A stretch of DNA of 33,872 bases from Phycisphaerales bacterium (GTDB lineage Bacteria; Planctomycetota; Phycisphaerae; Phycisphaerales; UBA1924): positions 1 through 33,872 of the forward strand of contig JAJDDM010000035.1 of assembly GCA_029260315.1 (NCBI GenBank), read 5' to 3'. Below the pieces are notes generated by a model. That model saw nothing but the letters and a program-made list of their open reading frames with translations. It ran no database searches and had not been told where the DNA came from. Of the stretch, positions 21,432 through 29,940 are shown piece after piece. How positions within the stretch are numbered: the first letter of the stretch is position 1; every line of letters begins with the position of its first letter. Made by a program: the position numbers and the translations under genes.

Positions 21432-22520
21432 ATGCCCCGGCAGGACGCCCCCTCCCCCAACGGATTGACCTACGCCGACTCCGGCGTGGATATCGACGCC
21501 GGCGACAAGGCCGCACAGCTCATCCTCCGCCACCTCCGCCGCACCCAGGGCCAGCGCGTCATCCCCAACCCCGGCGGCTTCGCAGGCCTCTTCCGCCTCG
21601 ACTACAACGAGCAACTCTTCAAACGCAACTACAAGGACCCCGTCCTCGTCGCCTGCACCGATGGCGTCGGCACCAAGGTCAAGCTCGCCGCCCAACTCGA
21701 CATCCACGACACCGTCGGCATCGACCTCGTCGCCATGAGCGTCAACGACATGCTCGTCCAGGGCGCTGAACCCCTCCTCTTCCTCGACTACATCGGCGTC
21801 CACAACGTCGATCCCACCCACATCGAACGCATCGTCAAGGGCGTCGCAGACGGCTGCGAGCAGGCCGGCTGTGCCCTCCTCGGCGGCGAAACCGCGGAGA
21901 TGCCCGCCGTCTACGCACCAGGCGACTACGACCTCGCCGGCTTCGCCATCGGCGTCGTCGAGCTCGCCCGCGCCATCGACCCCCTCCGCGTAGAACCCGG
22001 TGACATCGTCCTCGCCCTCGCCTCCAGCGGCGTCCACTCCAACGGCTACTCCCTCGTCCGCAAGATCGTCAAATCCAAACGCCTCAAGCTCGACAAGACC
22101 TACCCCGAACTCGACGAACAGAAAACCCTCGGCAAGGTCCTCCTCGAACCCACCCGCATCTACGCACGCTCCATTGTCAGCCTCCAGCGGGCCTATAAGG
22201 TCAAGAAGGTCATCAGCGGCATGGCCCACATCACCGGCGGCGGCCTCGCCGCCAACCTCGCCCGCGCCCTCCCTCCCAAGACCGACGCCGTCCTCCAGCG
22301 CACCTGGGCCGTCCCCCCCGTCTTCACCTTCCTCCAGGAAAGAGGCGCCATCGACCCCGCCGAGATGGATCGCGTCTTCAACATGGGCGTCGGCTACTGC
22401 CTCATCGTCCGCCCAACCTTCGCCGACTCCATCGCATCCAAACTGAGAAAACACGGCGAAACGGTCTGGACGATCGGCAAGATCGTTCGGGGCAGGGGGA
22501 GGATTCGTTGGAGTCCCTAA
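21432..22520 (+). CDS. purM: Phosphoribosylformylglycinamidine cyclo-ligase (362 aa)
   Basis: PurM (AIR synthetase) closes the imidazole ring in purine synthesis. The protein starts YADSGVDIDAGDKA, the conserved N-terminus, then VACTDGVGTKVKLA, GIDLVAMSVNDMLVQGAEPL, LLGGETAEMPAVYAPGDYDL and the dimer motif MAHITGGGLAANL. All are hallmarks of PurM within the PurM/SelD ATP-binding superfamily. Length is normal (about 345-360). No good Shine-Dalgarno precedes ATG 21432. Confidence 0.95.
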   Translation: MPRQDAPSPNGLTYADSGVDIDAGDKAAQLILRHLRRTQGQRVIPNPGGFAGLFRLDYNEQLFKRNYKDPVLVACTDGVGTKVKLAAQLDIHDTVGIDLVAMSVNDMLVQGAEPLLFLDYIGVHNVDPTHIERIVKGVADGCEQAGCALLGGETAEMPAVYAPGDYDLAGFAIGVVELARAIDPLRVEPGDIVLALASSGVHSNGYSLVRKIVKSKRLKLDKTYPELDEQKTLGKVLLEPTRIYARSIVSLQRAYKVKKVISGMAHITGGGLAANLARALPPKTDAVLQRTWAVPPVFTFLQERGAIDPAEMDRVFNMGVGYCLIVRPTFADSIASKLRKHGETVWTIGKIVRGRGRIRWSP

Positions 22521-22603
22521 GATTTCCTTTTGGCGTGGCCTTCCTGTCGGCCAGTTTACCGGTGGTTTCACGTTACGAATGACTGGCTCGGCATGTTAGG
22601 CCG

Positions 22604-23092
22604 CTACTGTCCCGACGGCCGAACTCGCTGGCCGAGTGCCTTGCTCCAATAACTGCGAAGTTGCGCACTGTCAAAGGGTTTTCCACATTCCGGACAGACT
22701 GTACTCACGCCGCGGAGAAGGTAAAGGCAGCGAGGGCAAACAAGCCCGTGATGCTCGCGTACCAACCTTCTGATCGGTAGAACCCGTCGCAGTAGCAGCG
22801 CGGCAAGAGCAGCTACGGCGAGCAGGTAACACACCAGAATAACGGCGGAGATGATCGTGCTTGCTGGAGTCATCCGAGCGACAACTTGATTGGTGATTGT
22901 AATCACGGCAAGCCAGCCGAAATACCAGAATCCTTGTCGAACAGCCCAGTCCGAACGATGTCGTCGTTTCAGTCGCGCCCTTATTGTCACTTTGGCAACC
23001 CGAACATCCTTGACACCAACGTCGGTGTCAGGGTTCAACAATGACCACTCCACACGCCCCGAGAGCGGCTTCAAGTGTCGCTTGTGCAGCAT
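22604..23092 (-). CDS. Membrane protein with a zinc ribbon, unknown function (162 aa)
   Basis: Two membrane helices (about 54-72 WYFGWLAVITITNQVVA and 79-102 IISAVILVCYLLAVAALAAL) precede a C-terminal zinc ribbon with C119-P-R-C122 and C133-P-E-C136. The N-terminal 50 residues are basic. The start is uncertain: ATG 23092 overlaps the upstream gene by 22 bp, while GTG 23122 would overlap by 52 bp; neither has a clear ribosome site. It probably shares a transcript with the gene before it. GC content is visibly lower than in neighbours. Confidence 0.6.
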   Translation of the reverse strand: MLHKRHLKPLSGRVEWSLLNPDTDVGVKDVRVAKVTIRARLKRRHRSDWAVRQGFWYFGWLAVITITNQVVARMTPASTIISAVILVCYLLAVAALAALLLRRVLPIRRLVREHHGLVCPRCLYLLRGVSTVCPECGKPFDSAQLRSYWSKALGQRVRPSGQ

Positions 23093-24030
23093 TGAGGGCG
23101 ATAAATAAGATTGGCAGAACACACCGCCATATTCAAGGTATAGTCACCGAGACAGCCTAGAATACAAATCGAGGCGCCCACCGAACCAAACAATGGAATA
23201 ACGAATCCAATCATGCAGCCAGAAGTGCAGGCGAGCCATCGCACAGTAGCGGAGGAGAGGCAAACAGCGGCTTGGTCCTGCGCTGCATCCACGGCGATGT
23301 CGTATGCGGCATATGCCGCGTCGATGCACGCCTGCTGATCTGATGGGCCGCCTTCGTTCAGACCTTCGATGAAGGTCGTGGCGCCTCCGTCCAGCGTCCA
23401 CAACTCAGCGTCCGACGATAGCTGCGGAACTTCATTCGACGCCTCCATAGTGTCCAGTGAGAAGAACAGTCGTTCTTGCTGACGATGCACAAAGTCAAAT
23501 GTCTCGTATTCCTCATCGCTGAGAACATCAAATGGAATCACCAAGGGGTCGTCGTCCAATGTGAATGTGCCGGTGTCCACCACTCCACAAGCCACTTGAA
23601 TCGACCCGGCTTGGCCGTAAAGCGTGCCTGCCGCCATGTATACAGTCGCGCCCATGGCGTGTGCCGCCGGCTCGTTGTTCTGCAAGTCCATGTCGATCAC
23701 CAAGATGACATCAAAGTCAACCGGCAATCCGTTGTAGTTCGTTCCCGTGTAGTACCCGGGCGCGTTGACTTCCGTGTCGAACACAAACGCAGTTCCTGCC
23801 TCGCCCGCGTCACCGAATATCTCCAGAGCGATTTCCTCCTGCAATGCAATGAAGTCATCAGCAGGATCGTTCTGCACGCCCGCGGCTGCCGTCCCGATCG
23901 ACGGTACAACGGCAAATACCGACGAGGGGCCCTGCCATGCAAACGCCGGCGCAATCGGCATGATCAACATCAGCCCGCACGCGATGCCGGTCTGAAACGC
24001 ACGCCATCCAGAAATACCATCCATCGTCAT
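23071..24030 (-). CDS. Exported protein with a Cys-rich hydrophobic C-terminus, unknown function (319 aa)
   Basis: ATG 24030 begins a signal peptide (TGIACGLMLIMPIAPAFAWQ). The middle is an acidic domain with strand-rich text (GLPVDFDVILVIDMDLQNNE, AATVYMAAGTLYG-like stretch, TFTLDDDPLVIPFDVL). The last 90 residues switch to an Ala-rich helix, then a hydrophobic Cys-rich section with nine or so Cys (CLSSATVRWLACTSGCMIGF, SICILGCLGDYTL, PQCC). This resembles bacteriocin-like or membrane-active C-terminal modules in general form only. The DNA is less GC-rich than its surroundings, hinting at later acquisition. Its end overlaps the zinc-ribbon gene. Confidence 0.6.
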   Translation of the reverse strand: MTMDGISGWRAFQTGIACGLMLIMPIAPAFAWQGPSSVFAVVPSIGTAAAGVQNDPADDFIALQEEIALEIFGDAGEAGTAFVFDTEVNAPGYYTGTNYNGLPVDFDVILVIDMDLQNNEPAAHAMGATVYMAAGTLYGQAGSIQVACGVVDTGTFTLDDDPLVIPFDVLSDEEYETFDFVHRQQERLFFSLDTMEASNEVPQLSSDAELWTLDGGATTFIEGLNEGGPSDQQACIDAAYAAYDIAVDAAQDQAAVCLSSATVRWLACTSGCMIGFVIPLFGSVGASICILGCLGDYTLNMAVCSANLIYRPQCCTSDT

Positions 24031-24257
24031 CGCACCACTTCTTTTTTGTCCCCTACCGTCCACAAAATCCCAATATACTGGGTACGCGAGATATGTGCAA
24101 CCAAGACTCGATGCCGACTGCTGACGATGGGGTTTATTGAGGCAGGATCAGTTCTTCTCTTCAGTCTTGCTCTCTCGTGGGCCGATGACCACCAGTTCCC
24201 GAATGCCGCCCGTGCATATTCAATCCTATCAAACACCGAACAAATCAGGCCATCCGT

Positions 24258-26258
24258 ATGCCCCGAGACATCCCCGTCGGCAATGGCGAACTCCTGGTCA
24301 CCTTCGACCACCTCTATCGCGTTCGGGATCTGTACTATCCTCACGTCGGCGCACCCAACCACACCGCAGGGCACATCCAACGCCTCGGCGTCTGGGCCGA
24401 CGGCAAGTTCGTCTGGATAGAGGACGCCGACTGGAAGCGCGAACTCCGCTACAAGTCCGACTCGCTCGTCACCGACGTCAAGCTGACCCACAAGCCCCTC
24501 GGCCTCGAGCTCACCTTCAACGACGCCGTCGACTTCGAGGCCCCCGTCCTCCTGCGCAAGGTCACCGCACGCGACCTCACCGGCAAGGCCCGCGAGGTCC
24601 GCCTCTTCTTCCACATCGACTTCTCCATCGACGGCACGCCCGTCGGCGACACCGCTTGCTACGACCCCGCAACCGCCGGCGTTCTCATCTACAAGGAACG
24701 CACCTACTTCCTCTTCAACGCCTGCGACCCCACAAAGCACGGCATCGACCAGTGGTCCATCGGCACCAAACGCGTCGGCGGCGCAGAAGGAACCTGGCGC
24801 GACGCCGAGGATGGCCTCCTCGGTCGCAACGCTATCAGCCAGGGCTCCGTCGACGCGACCGTCGGCATCCACCTCCAACTCCAGCCCAAAGGCGAAGCCT
24901 GCGCCCACACCTGGATCGCCTGCGGCCAGCGCCACGGCGACGTCGCCGATCTCAACAAACGCATCCTCGAAGAGACCCCCGAAAGAACCATGGCCCGCAC
25001 CGAGGCCTACTGGCGACTCTGGTGCCGCAAGGAACAACTCGATACGTCGTGCCTCCCCGAGCCCGTCAGCGACCTCTTCTATCGCAGCCAGCTCATCGTC
25101 CGCACCCAGATCGATAAGGGCGGCGCCATCCTCGCCGCCAACGACAGCGACATCACCCACTTCGCCGGCGACCACTACTCCTACTGCTGGATGCGCGACG
25201 GGGCTCTGGTCGCCCACTCACTCATCGAGTCCGGCCAGAGCGAGCTGAGCCGCAAGTTCTTCCGCTTCGCCGCCGAGTGCATCTCCAAGAAGCACTACTT
25301 CCTCCACAAGTACACGCCTACGGGCGCGCTGGCCAGCAGTTGGCACCCCTGGGTCCTCGACGGCCAGAACGTCCTGCCCATCCAACAAGACGAGACCGCC
25401 CTGGTCCTCTGGGCCCTCCGCCGCCACTTCGAGCGCTTCCTCGATGTCGAGTTCATCAAGCCCCTCTACGAGAAGCTCGTCACCCGCCCCGCCGACTGGA
25501 TGCTCTCCTACCGCGATCACAACGGTCTGCCCCTGCCCTCCTGGGATCTCTGGGAAGAACGCCGCGGCATCCACACCTTCACCGTCGCCGCCACGGTGGG
25601 GGCCCTCGAAGCCGCCGCCGCCTTCGCCAAAGACTTCGGCGAGCCCGACCGCGCCGCTCGCTACCAAGAGGGCGCTGACCGCATGCGCGGCTCGGTCAAC
25701 CGCCACCTCTACCACCCCGAACTCGGACGCTTCGCCCGCCTCGCCCAGCCGCTCAAAGACGGCGCCTACCGCCTCGACATGACCCACGACTCGGCCAACT
25801 ACGCCCTCTTCGCCTTCGGCTGCTTCGACCCGCGCGACGAGCGCGTCGTCAACGAGATGAAGGCCCTCTTCGACCGCCTCTGGGTCAAGACCGACGTCGG
25901 CGGCTGCGCCCGCTACGAACGCGACTACTACCACCAGATCGAGCGCGACGACATCGAACGCATCCCCGGCAACCCCTGGATCATCTGCACCCTCTGGCAC
26001 GCCCAGCACCGCATCGAGACCGCCGACTCTCTCGAGCAACTCAAGGGGGCGATCGAGCTGCTCGAATGGGTCGTCGCCCGCGCCGAACCCTCCGGCGTCC
26101 TCGCCGAGCAGTTCGACCCCCGCACCGCCGAGCCCATCAGCGTCAGTCCCCTCACCTGGAGCCACGCCACCTTCGTTTCCACCTGCACGTCATACCTGCG
26201 CAAGCACCAGCAACTCCTGCGCACCAACCCCGCCGACACCACCTCATCACAGGCCTGA
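24258..26258 (+). CDS. Glycoside hydrolase family 15 (glucoamylase-like) protein (666 aa)
   Basis: GH15 enzymes are inverting exo-hydrolases that release glucose from starch, glycogen or trehalose. The N-terminal beta-sandwich (PVGNGELLVTFDHLYRVRDL, residues about 5-260) precedes an (alpha/alpha)6 barrel. Landmarks are DHYSYCWMRDGALVAHSLIE, the catalytic acid region SWDLWEERRGIHTFT (E433/E434) and the catalytic base region GVLAEQFDP (E617), then SPLTWSHATFV, the usual GH15 ending. No signal peptide is seen, so it should be cytoplasmic and may act on stored glycogen or trehalose. Length fits bacterial GH15 with the extra N-terminal domain. Confidence 0.93.
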   Translation: MPRDIPVGNGELLVTFDHLYRVRDLYYPHVGAPNHTAGHIQRLGVWADGKFVWIEDADWKRELRYKSDSLVTDVKLTHKPLGLELTFNDAVDFEAPVLLRKVTARDLTGKAREVRLFFHIDFSIDGTPVGDTACYDPATAGVLIYKERTYFLFNACDPTKHGIDQWSIGTKRVGGAEGTWRDAEDGLLGRNAISQGSVDATVGIHLQLQPKGEACAHTWIACGQRHGDVADLNKRILEETPERTMARTEAYWRLWCRKEQLDTSCLPEPVSDLFYRSQLIVRTQIDKGGAILAANDSDITHFAGDHYSYCWMRDGALVAHSLIESGQSELSRKFFRFAAECISKKHYFLHKYTPTGALASSWHPWVLDGQNVLPIQQDETALVLWALRRHFERFLDVEFIKPLYEKLVTRPADWMLSYRDHNGLPLPSWDLWEERRGIHTFTVAATVGALEAAAAFAKDFGEPDRAARYQEGADRMRGSVNRHLYHPELGRFARLAQPLKDGAYRLDMTHDSANYALFAFGCFDPRDERVVNEMKALFDRLWVKTDVGGCARYERDYYHQIERDDIERIPGNPWIICTLWHAQHRIETADSLEQLKGAIELLEWVVARAEPSGVLAEQFDPRTAEPISVSPLTWSHATFVSTCTSYLRKHQQLLRTNPADTTSSQA

Positions 26259-26262
26259 CCGT

Positions 26263-26287
26263 AAGGGAGGGCGTCTTCCCTTTCTTC
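26263..26287 (+). terminator. Candidate terminator of the GH15 gene
   Basis: AAGGGA (26263-26268) and TCCCTT (26277-26282) form a short stem around an 8-nt loop, then TCTTC. It starts 4 bp past the stop. The stem is weak. Confidence 0.45.
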
Positions 26288-26576
26288 TACTCCTACCCAT
26301 CCTCGAATCGCGCAACCGGCTCGTTCATACCGAGTTCGCACGATCCATCGATCGCATCCTTCCATACACTCAGAATTGAGCCATTGCACGACCGCCACGC
26401 CCATCTCCGCCCCGGAGGGGCCCGGCGATCATGGCGAGGGGCGCTAGCCCCTCGATGGAGCAGAATCAGAACCCAGCCGCGGAGCGGCGCTCGAAGCGTC
26501 CGACCCGAGCGCCCGCGTCATACCTGCACACGCCCCATCGCGAATCATGACTCCCCTCGAAGCCCGACTCCCCGCC
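26283..26576. repeat. Gene-free stretch with a dispersed hairpin
   Basis: The hairpin CGAGGGGC-gcta-GCCCCTCG lies at 26434-26453, the same family as at 20008-20027. Around it is text such as GCCGCGGAGCGGCGCTCGAAGCG that resembles the stretch near 19940. I see no gene. Confidence 0.6.
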
Positions 26577-26897
26577 CTACAGCTTCCCCGACAACAAGCT
26601 CATCGCAATCGCGTCCTCATCATCCTCCGCGTTCGGTCCCAACGCCCGAATCCGATCCGCCGCGCCCCCGATCCAATCGATCCGGATCCCGAAGTTCTCC
26701 CCGACCTTCACCGCGTCCCCGCCCCCGATCGCCCGGTTGTTGACCAGCAGATCCAGCGCGTCCTCGGCGTTCTTCGGCAGCTCCAGAATCGACCCGGGCG
26801 CAAGCCGCAGCACCTCGCGCAGCTTCATTCGGCGATCGCCCAGACGGACGATCACCGGCACTTCCAGCCTCAGGATGGCGTCAACATCGCTTGCCAT
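26577..26897 (-). CDS. fliN: Flagellar motor switch protein FliN-like (106 aa)
   Basis: FliN forms part of the C-ring that switches flagellar rotation and receives export cargo. ATG 26897 (GAGGG 5 nt upstream) gives one SpoA/FliN domain: AILRLEVPVIVRLGDRRMKL, APGSILELPKNAEDALDLLV, NNRAIGGGDAVKVGENFGIR, which is the FliN core almost in full. The N-terminal extension usual in FliN is missing, so this is a minimal form. It lies alone, 69 bp after fabF on the same strand; no other flagellar gene is in the window. Confidence 0.88.
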   Translation of the reverse strand: MASDVDAILRLEVPVIVRLGDRRMKLREVLRLAPGSILELPKNAEDALDLLVNNRAIGGGDAVKVGENFGIRIDWIGGAADRIRALGPNAEDDEDAIAMSLLSGKL

Positions 26898-26965
26898 GGA
26901 CCCTCGGTGCGCGCACAGACCTCGATCAACGGCTCGCAACTGGCGTGCCGGGATCAGGACCAGCC

Positions 26966-28255
26966 TCAGTCTGTATATCGACCGACGATCAGCGTCACGT
27001 TGTGCCCGCCGAACCCGAACGTGTTGTTCATGGCATATCGGACCGGCCGCTCCCGGGCCTCGTGCGGCACCAGATCAATATCGAACCCCTCTTCAGGATG
27101 ATCCAGATTGATCGTCGGCGGGATCACCCCCGTCCGCACCGCGTTCACGCACGCCAGCATCTCGATAGCGCCCGAAGCCCCCAGCGCGTGCCCGTGCATG
27201 GACTTCGTCGAACTCATCAGCAGCTTCCCGCCCGCCGACTTCCGCGCGTGGTCGCCGAACACGCTGATCACCGCCGCGACCTCGGCGTCGTCTCCGATCG
27301 GCGTCGACGTCCCGTGGGCGTTGATGTAGGCGATATCCTCGAGATTCAGCCCGCCGTCCGCCATCGCCTTTTTCATCGAGCTCGACGCCCCGCGTCCCTG
27401 CTCGTCCGGCGCCGTGATATGGGCCGCGTCCGAGCTGTTCCCGTAGCCCATCAGCTCCGCGTAGATCGTCGCCCCCCGCGCCCTGGCGTGCTCCAGCGTC
27501 TCCACGACGAAGAACCCTGCCCCCTCGGCGAGCACGAACCCGTCCCGCAGCTTGTCGAACGGGCGGCTCGCACGCTCCGGATCGTCGTTCCGCGAACTCA
27601 GCGCCCGCATCGTGCTGAACGCCCCGATGCACAAGGGCGTCACCGCCGCCTCGCACCCCCCGACGATCATCACGTCCGCCTCGCCCTTGCGCAGGTAGTT
27701 CATCGCGTCACCGAACGCGTGCCCCGAGCTCGCGCACGCCGTCGCGTGCGCCGAACTCGGCCCACGCAGCCCGTAGCGGATCGAGACGTTCCCGGCCGTC
27801 GCGTTGACCATCAGCCTCGGCACCGTGTGCGGACTGATCCGATCCGGCCCCCGCTCGATCAGCACCATGAGCATCTCTTCGATGGTGCCGATGCCCCCGA
27901 TACCAGAGCCCACGATCACACCGCACCGATCGGGATCCTCACGCTCAAAATCGATGCCCGAGTCCGCGACCGCCTGCGCCGCCGCGGACAGCCCCAGCAT
28001 CGTGCAGCGGTCGAACCTCCGCAGGTCGCGCCGATCGAACCCGCCCTGCTCGCACGGATCCCAGCCCTTGATCTGTCCGGCGATGCCCACCCGCCAGGTA
28101 TGCTGCCCGAAGCGATCGAACTCAACGCCCTCGATCTTGCTGATGCCAGATCGCCCCTCGCGCATCGACTCCCACGTCGACGCCGCGTCGGGCCCGATAT
28201 TGGTCACCGTGCCGACACCCGTGATGACCAGTCGGGTTGTGGATGAGTCGGGCAT
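26966..28255 (-). CDS. fabF: 3-oxoacyl-ACP synthase II (429 aa)
   Basis: FabF elongates fatty acids by condensing malonyl-ACP with acyl-ACP. It starts RLVITGVGTVTNIGPDAAST. The active site is complete: nucleophile C174 (TACASSGHA), H314 (NAHGTSTPIGD), K351 and H356 (SSTKSMHGHALGASG), and the closing NNTFGFGGHN. Length is close to the usual 410-430. It starts 12 bp after the acyl carrier protein gene, the common acpP-fabF pairing. Confidence 0.97.
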   Translation of the reverse strand: MPDSSTTRLVITGVGTVTNIGPDAASTWESMREGRSGISKIEGVEFDRFGQHTWRVGIAGQIKGWDPCEQGGFDRRDLRRFDRCTMLGLSAAAQAVADSGIDFEREDPDRCGVIVGSGIGGIGTIEEMLMVLIERGPDRISPHTVPRLMVNATAGNVSIRYGLRGPSSAHATACASSGHAFGDAMNYLRKGEADVMIVGGCEAAVTPLCIGAFSTMRALSSRNDDPERASRPFDKLRDGFVLAEGAGFFVVETLEHARARGATIYAELMGYGNSSDAAHITAPDEQGRGASSSMKKAMADGGLNLEDIAYINAHGTSTPIGDDAEVAAVISVFGDHARKSAGGKLLMSSTKSMHGHALGASGAIEMLACVNAVRTGVIPPTINLDHPEEGFDIDLVPHEARERPVRYAMNNTFGFGGHNVTLIVGRYTD

Positions 28256-28267
28256 GGATGGGCGAAC

Positions 28268-28519
28268 TCAGCCCGCCGAGCCGTTGTTCTTCGAGATGAA
28301 CTCGATCGCGTTGCCGACGGTTTTGATCTGCTCGGCGTCCTCGTCGGAGATCGAGGTATTGAACGCATCCTCGAAGTCCATCATGAGCTCGACCTGGTCC
28401 AGGCTGTCGGCCTTGAGATCCTCATCGAATCGCGTCTCGCGCGACACTTCCGCGCCATCGGCACCCATCTGCTTGCAGACGATATCGATGACCTTTGCCT
28501 CGATCTCCGATTCGGTCAC
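28268..28519 (-). CDS. acpP: Acyl carrier protein (83 aa)
   Basis: The GTG start at 28519 is chosen because GGAGG lies 8 nt upstream; a longer open frame continues upstream but is not protein-like. The small acidic four-helix protein has the DSLD motif (KADSLDQVELMMDFE) with S39 as the phosphopantetheine site, and ends EFISKNNGSAG. It carries acyl chains for FabF, whose gene follows directly. Confidence 0.95.
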   Translation of the reverse strand: MTESEIEAKVIDIVCKQMGADGAEVSRETRFDEDLKADSLDQVELMMDFEDAFNTSISDEDAEQIKTVGNAIEFISKNNGSAG

Positions 28520-28837
28520 GCTTGGTCCTCCGGGCGTCCCCCACAGAGAGGGTGAACGCGAAAAGATGCTCTGGCGAGATTGACAACGATCGTAGCCGTC
28601 TTGCCAGCATACGCCAAGCCCGACAACCCGGTAAGACGCGCCCCGGGCCGATTCTGACGCGCGCAACGGTCGTGCGTCACGCCGACCCCGTCCCCACCCC
28701 CCATTGGTCCCTCGCCCCTGCATTCTGAGCCTCCCCCCGCCGATTCCTGCTCCCGGCGGGTTGAGCGGCTCCTGGGCTCCCGGACGGGGGTTTTTGCCTA
28801 GTCGCGGCTCCTCCCACCGGAATGAGGGAGATGCGCC

Positions 28838-29638
28838 ATGCCCGAGATGCCCGCCGAGCCTGAAGCATTCGCAGAGGTCGTTCTCGATCTCGTCCGACAG
28901 CTCCAGCCCGCCGCCGAGATCCAGCTCGTCGGCCCGCGAGAACTCCTCGTCGACGGCAGACGTATGGACCTGGAGAACCTCTTTCGGATGGTGCGCCAGG
29001 ATCCGGAGCGCGGCAGCGAGATCGCCGGGCACTACCTGGAGCAGATGTTTGCCAGTGACACGATGCAGATCGAACAGATGCCATGGGAGCTCGCGCGGGA
29101 CCGGATCATGCCCCGCATCCAGCCCGAGAGCATCTTCGACCACCTCAACCGCGAGCTCGTCGCCCACGTCCCGTTCGTCAACGGCACCGTTATCGTCTTC
29201 GTCATCGACCTGCCCCACCTGACCGTCAGCGTCACGACCGAGCAGGTCATCCGCTGGGGCCTGCACGTCGACGACCTCGAGCCCGTCGCCCGCCAGAACC
29301 TCGAGGCCTACCAGCCCAGCCTCCACGTCCGCCTCGTCGAATCCAAGGACGGCGGGCGGGCGGCCATCGTCTCCGAGCAGGACGGCTACGACGCCGCGAG
29401 GCTCCTGCTCACCGGCCTGTTCAGCCGCCTGGCCCCGCAGTTCGGCGGCGACTTCCTCGTCGCCGCGCCCAGCCGCGACATGTTCGTCGCGCTGAGCTGC
29501 GACCCCGGCGACTTCGTCGACCGCCTGCGCAAGCGGGTGGAGAGCGACTACCGGCGCCTGCCGTACCCGATCACGTCCGAGCTCTTCTATGTCACGCAGG
29601 ATGGGGTCGCGGGGACGGTGCGGGAAGAGGCGGCCTGA
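28838..29638 (+). CDS. DUF1444 (YtpQ-like) family protein (266 aa)
   Basis: ATG 28838 follows GGGAG at good spacing. The text EIQLVGPRELLVDGRRMDLE, NLFRMVRQDPERG near the start and IMPRIQPESIFDHLNRE, then VIDLPHLTVSVTTEQVIRWG, follow the DUF1444/UPF0354 pattern seen in Firmicutes YtpQ. The function of that family is unknown. The protein is soluble, without signal peptide or membrane helix. It stands alone between acpP (divergent) and a repeat-rich gap. Confidence 0.75.
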   Translation: MPEMPAEPEAFAEVVLDLVRQLQPAAEIQLVGPRELLVDGRRMDLENLFRMVRQDPERGSEIAGHYLEQMFASDTMQIEQMPWELARDRIMPRIQPESIFDHLNRELVAHVPFVNGTVIVFVIDLPHLTVSVTTEQVIRWGLHVDDLEPVARQNLEAYQPSLHVRLVESKDGGRAAIVSEQDGYDAARLLLTGLFSRLAPQFGGDFLVAAPSRDMFVALSCDPGDFVDRLRKRVESDYRRLPYPITSELFYVTQDGVAGTVREEAA

Positions 29639-29640
29639 GG

Positions 29641-29705
29641 GGTGGGACCGGCTTTGCCGGTCAGTTCCCCGGTGGGACCGGCATCCCTGCCGGTCATCGC
29701 GCAGC
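29641..29705. repeat. Dispersed GGTGGGACCGGC hairpin repeats, two copies
   Basis: Copy one (29641-29662) and copy two (29671-29695) share ggtgggaccggc...gccggtc with perfect 7-bp stems and loops of 3 and 6 nt. The second copy with its flank (29671-29705) is identical over 35 bp to 32800-32834. Confidence 0.8.
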
Positions 29706-29940
29706 AATACGAGGTCGTTCTGACCATCCGCGAGTTGCGGGGCGGCGGCATCCTGCCGCCGATCGCCGCAGGCGATAGTCGCATTCCCAACACGGAGCCG
29801 CCGAGCGCAAGCTCGCGATGACCCATCCAAGAACCCTGCACGCTCCACGCCACCAAGATCCTCACTACCACATAACTCCTCCCCTCGAATCCCCACGAAC
29901 AACAACCGTATAATCCCGCCTTGCCGCCGGGAGCCCGACC
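29706..29940. repeat. Gene-free stretch with dispersed repeats before the TPR gene
   Basis: ggcggcatcctgccgccgat-cgccg (29744-29768) recurs inverted at 31818-31842 with 24 of 25 bases the same, and gagcgcaagctc (29803-29814) recurs at 31915-31926. No gene is seen; the promoter of the TPR gene should be at the right end. Confidence 0.65.

Noticed and set aside
21417-22571. 384-codon frame on the - strand opposite purM
   Set aside because: It is very rich in Asp, Glu, Gly and Val, the antisense shadow of C-ending codons, while purM is complete on the + strand.
24027-26165. Two long - strand frames opposite the GH15 gene
   Set aside because: They are acidic low-complexity shadows without start signals; the GH15 catalytic motifs lie on the + strand.
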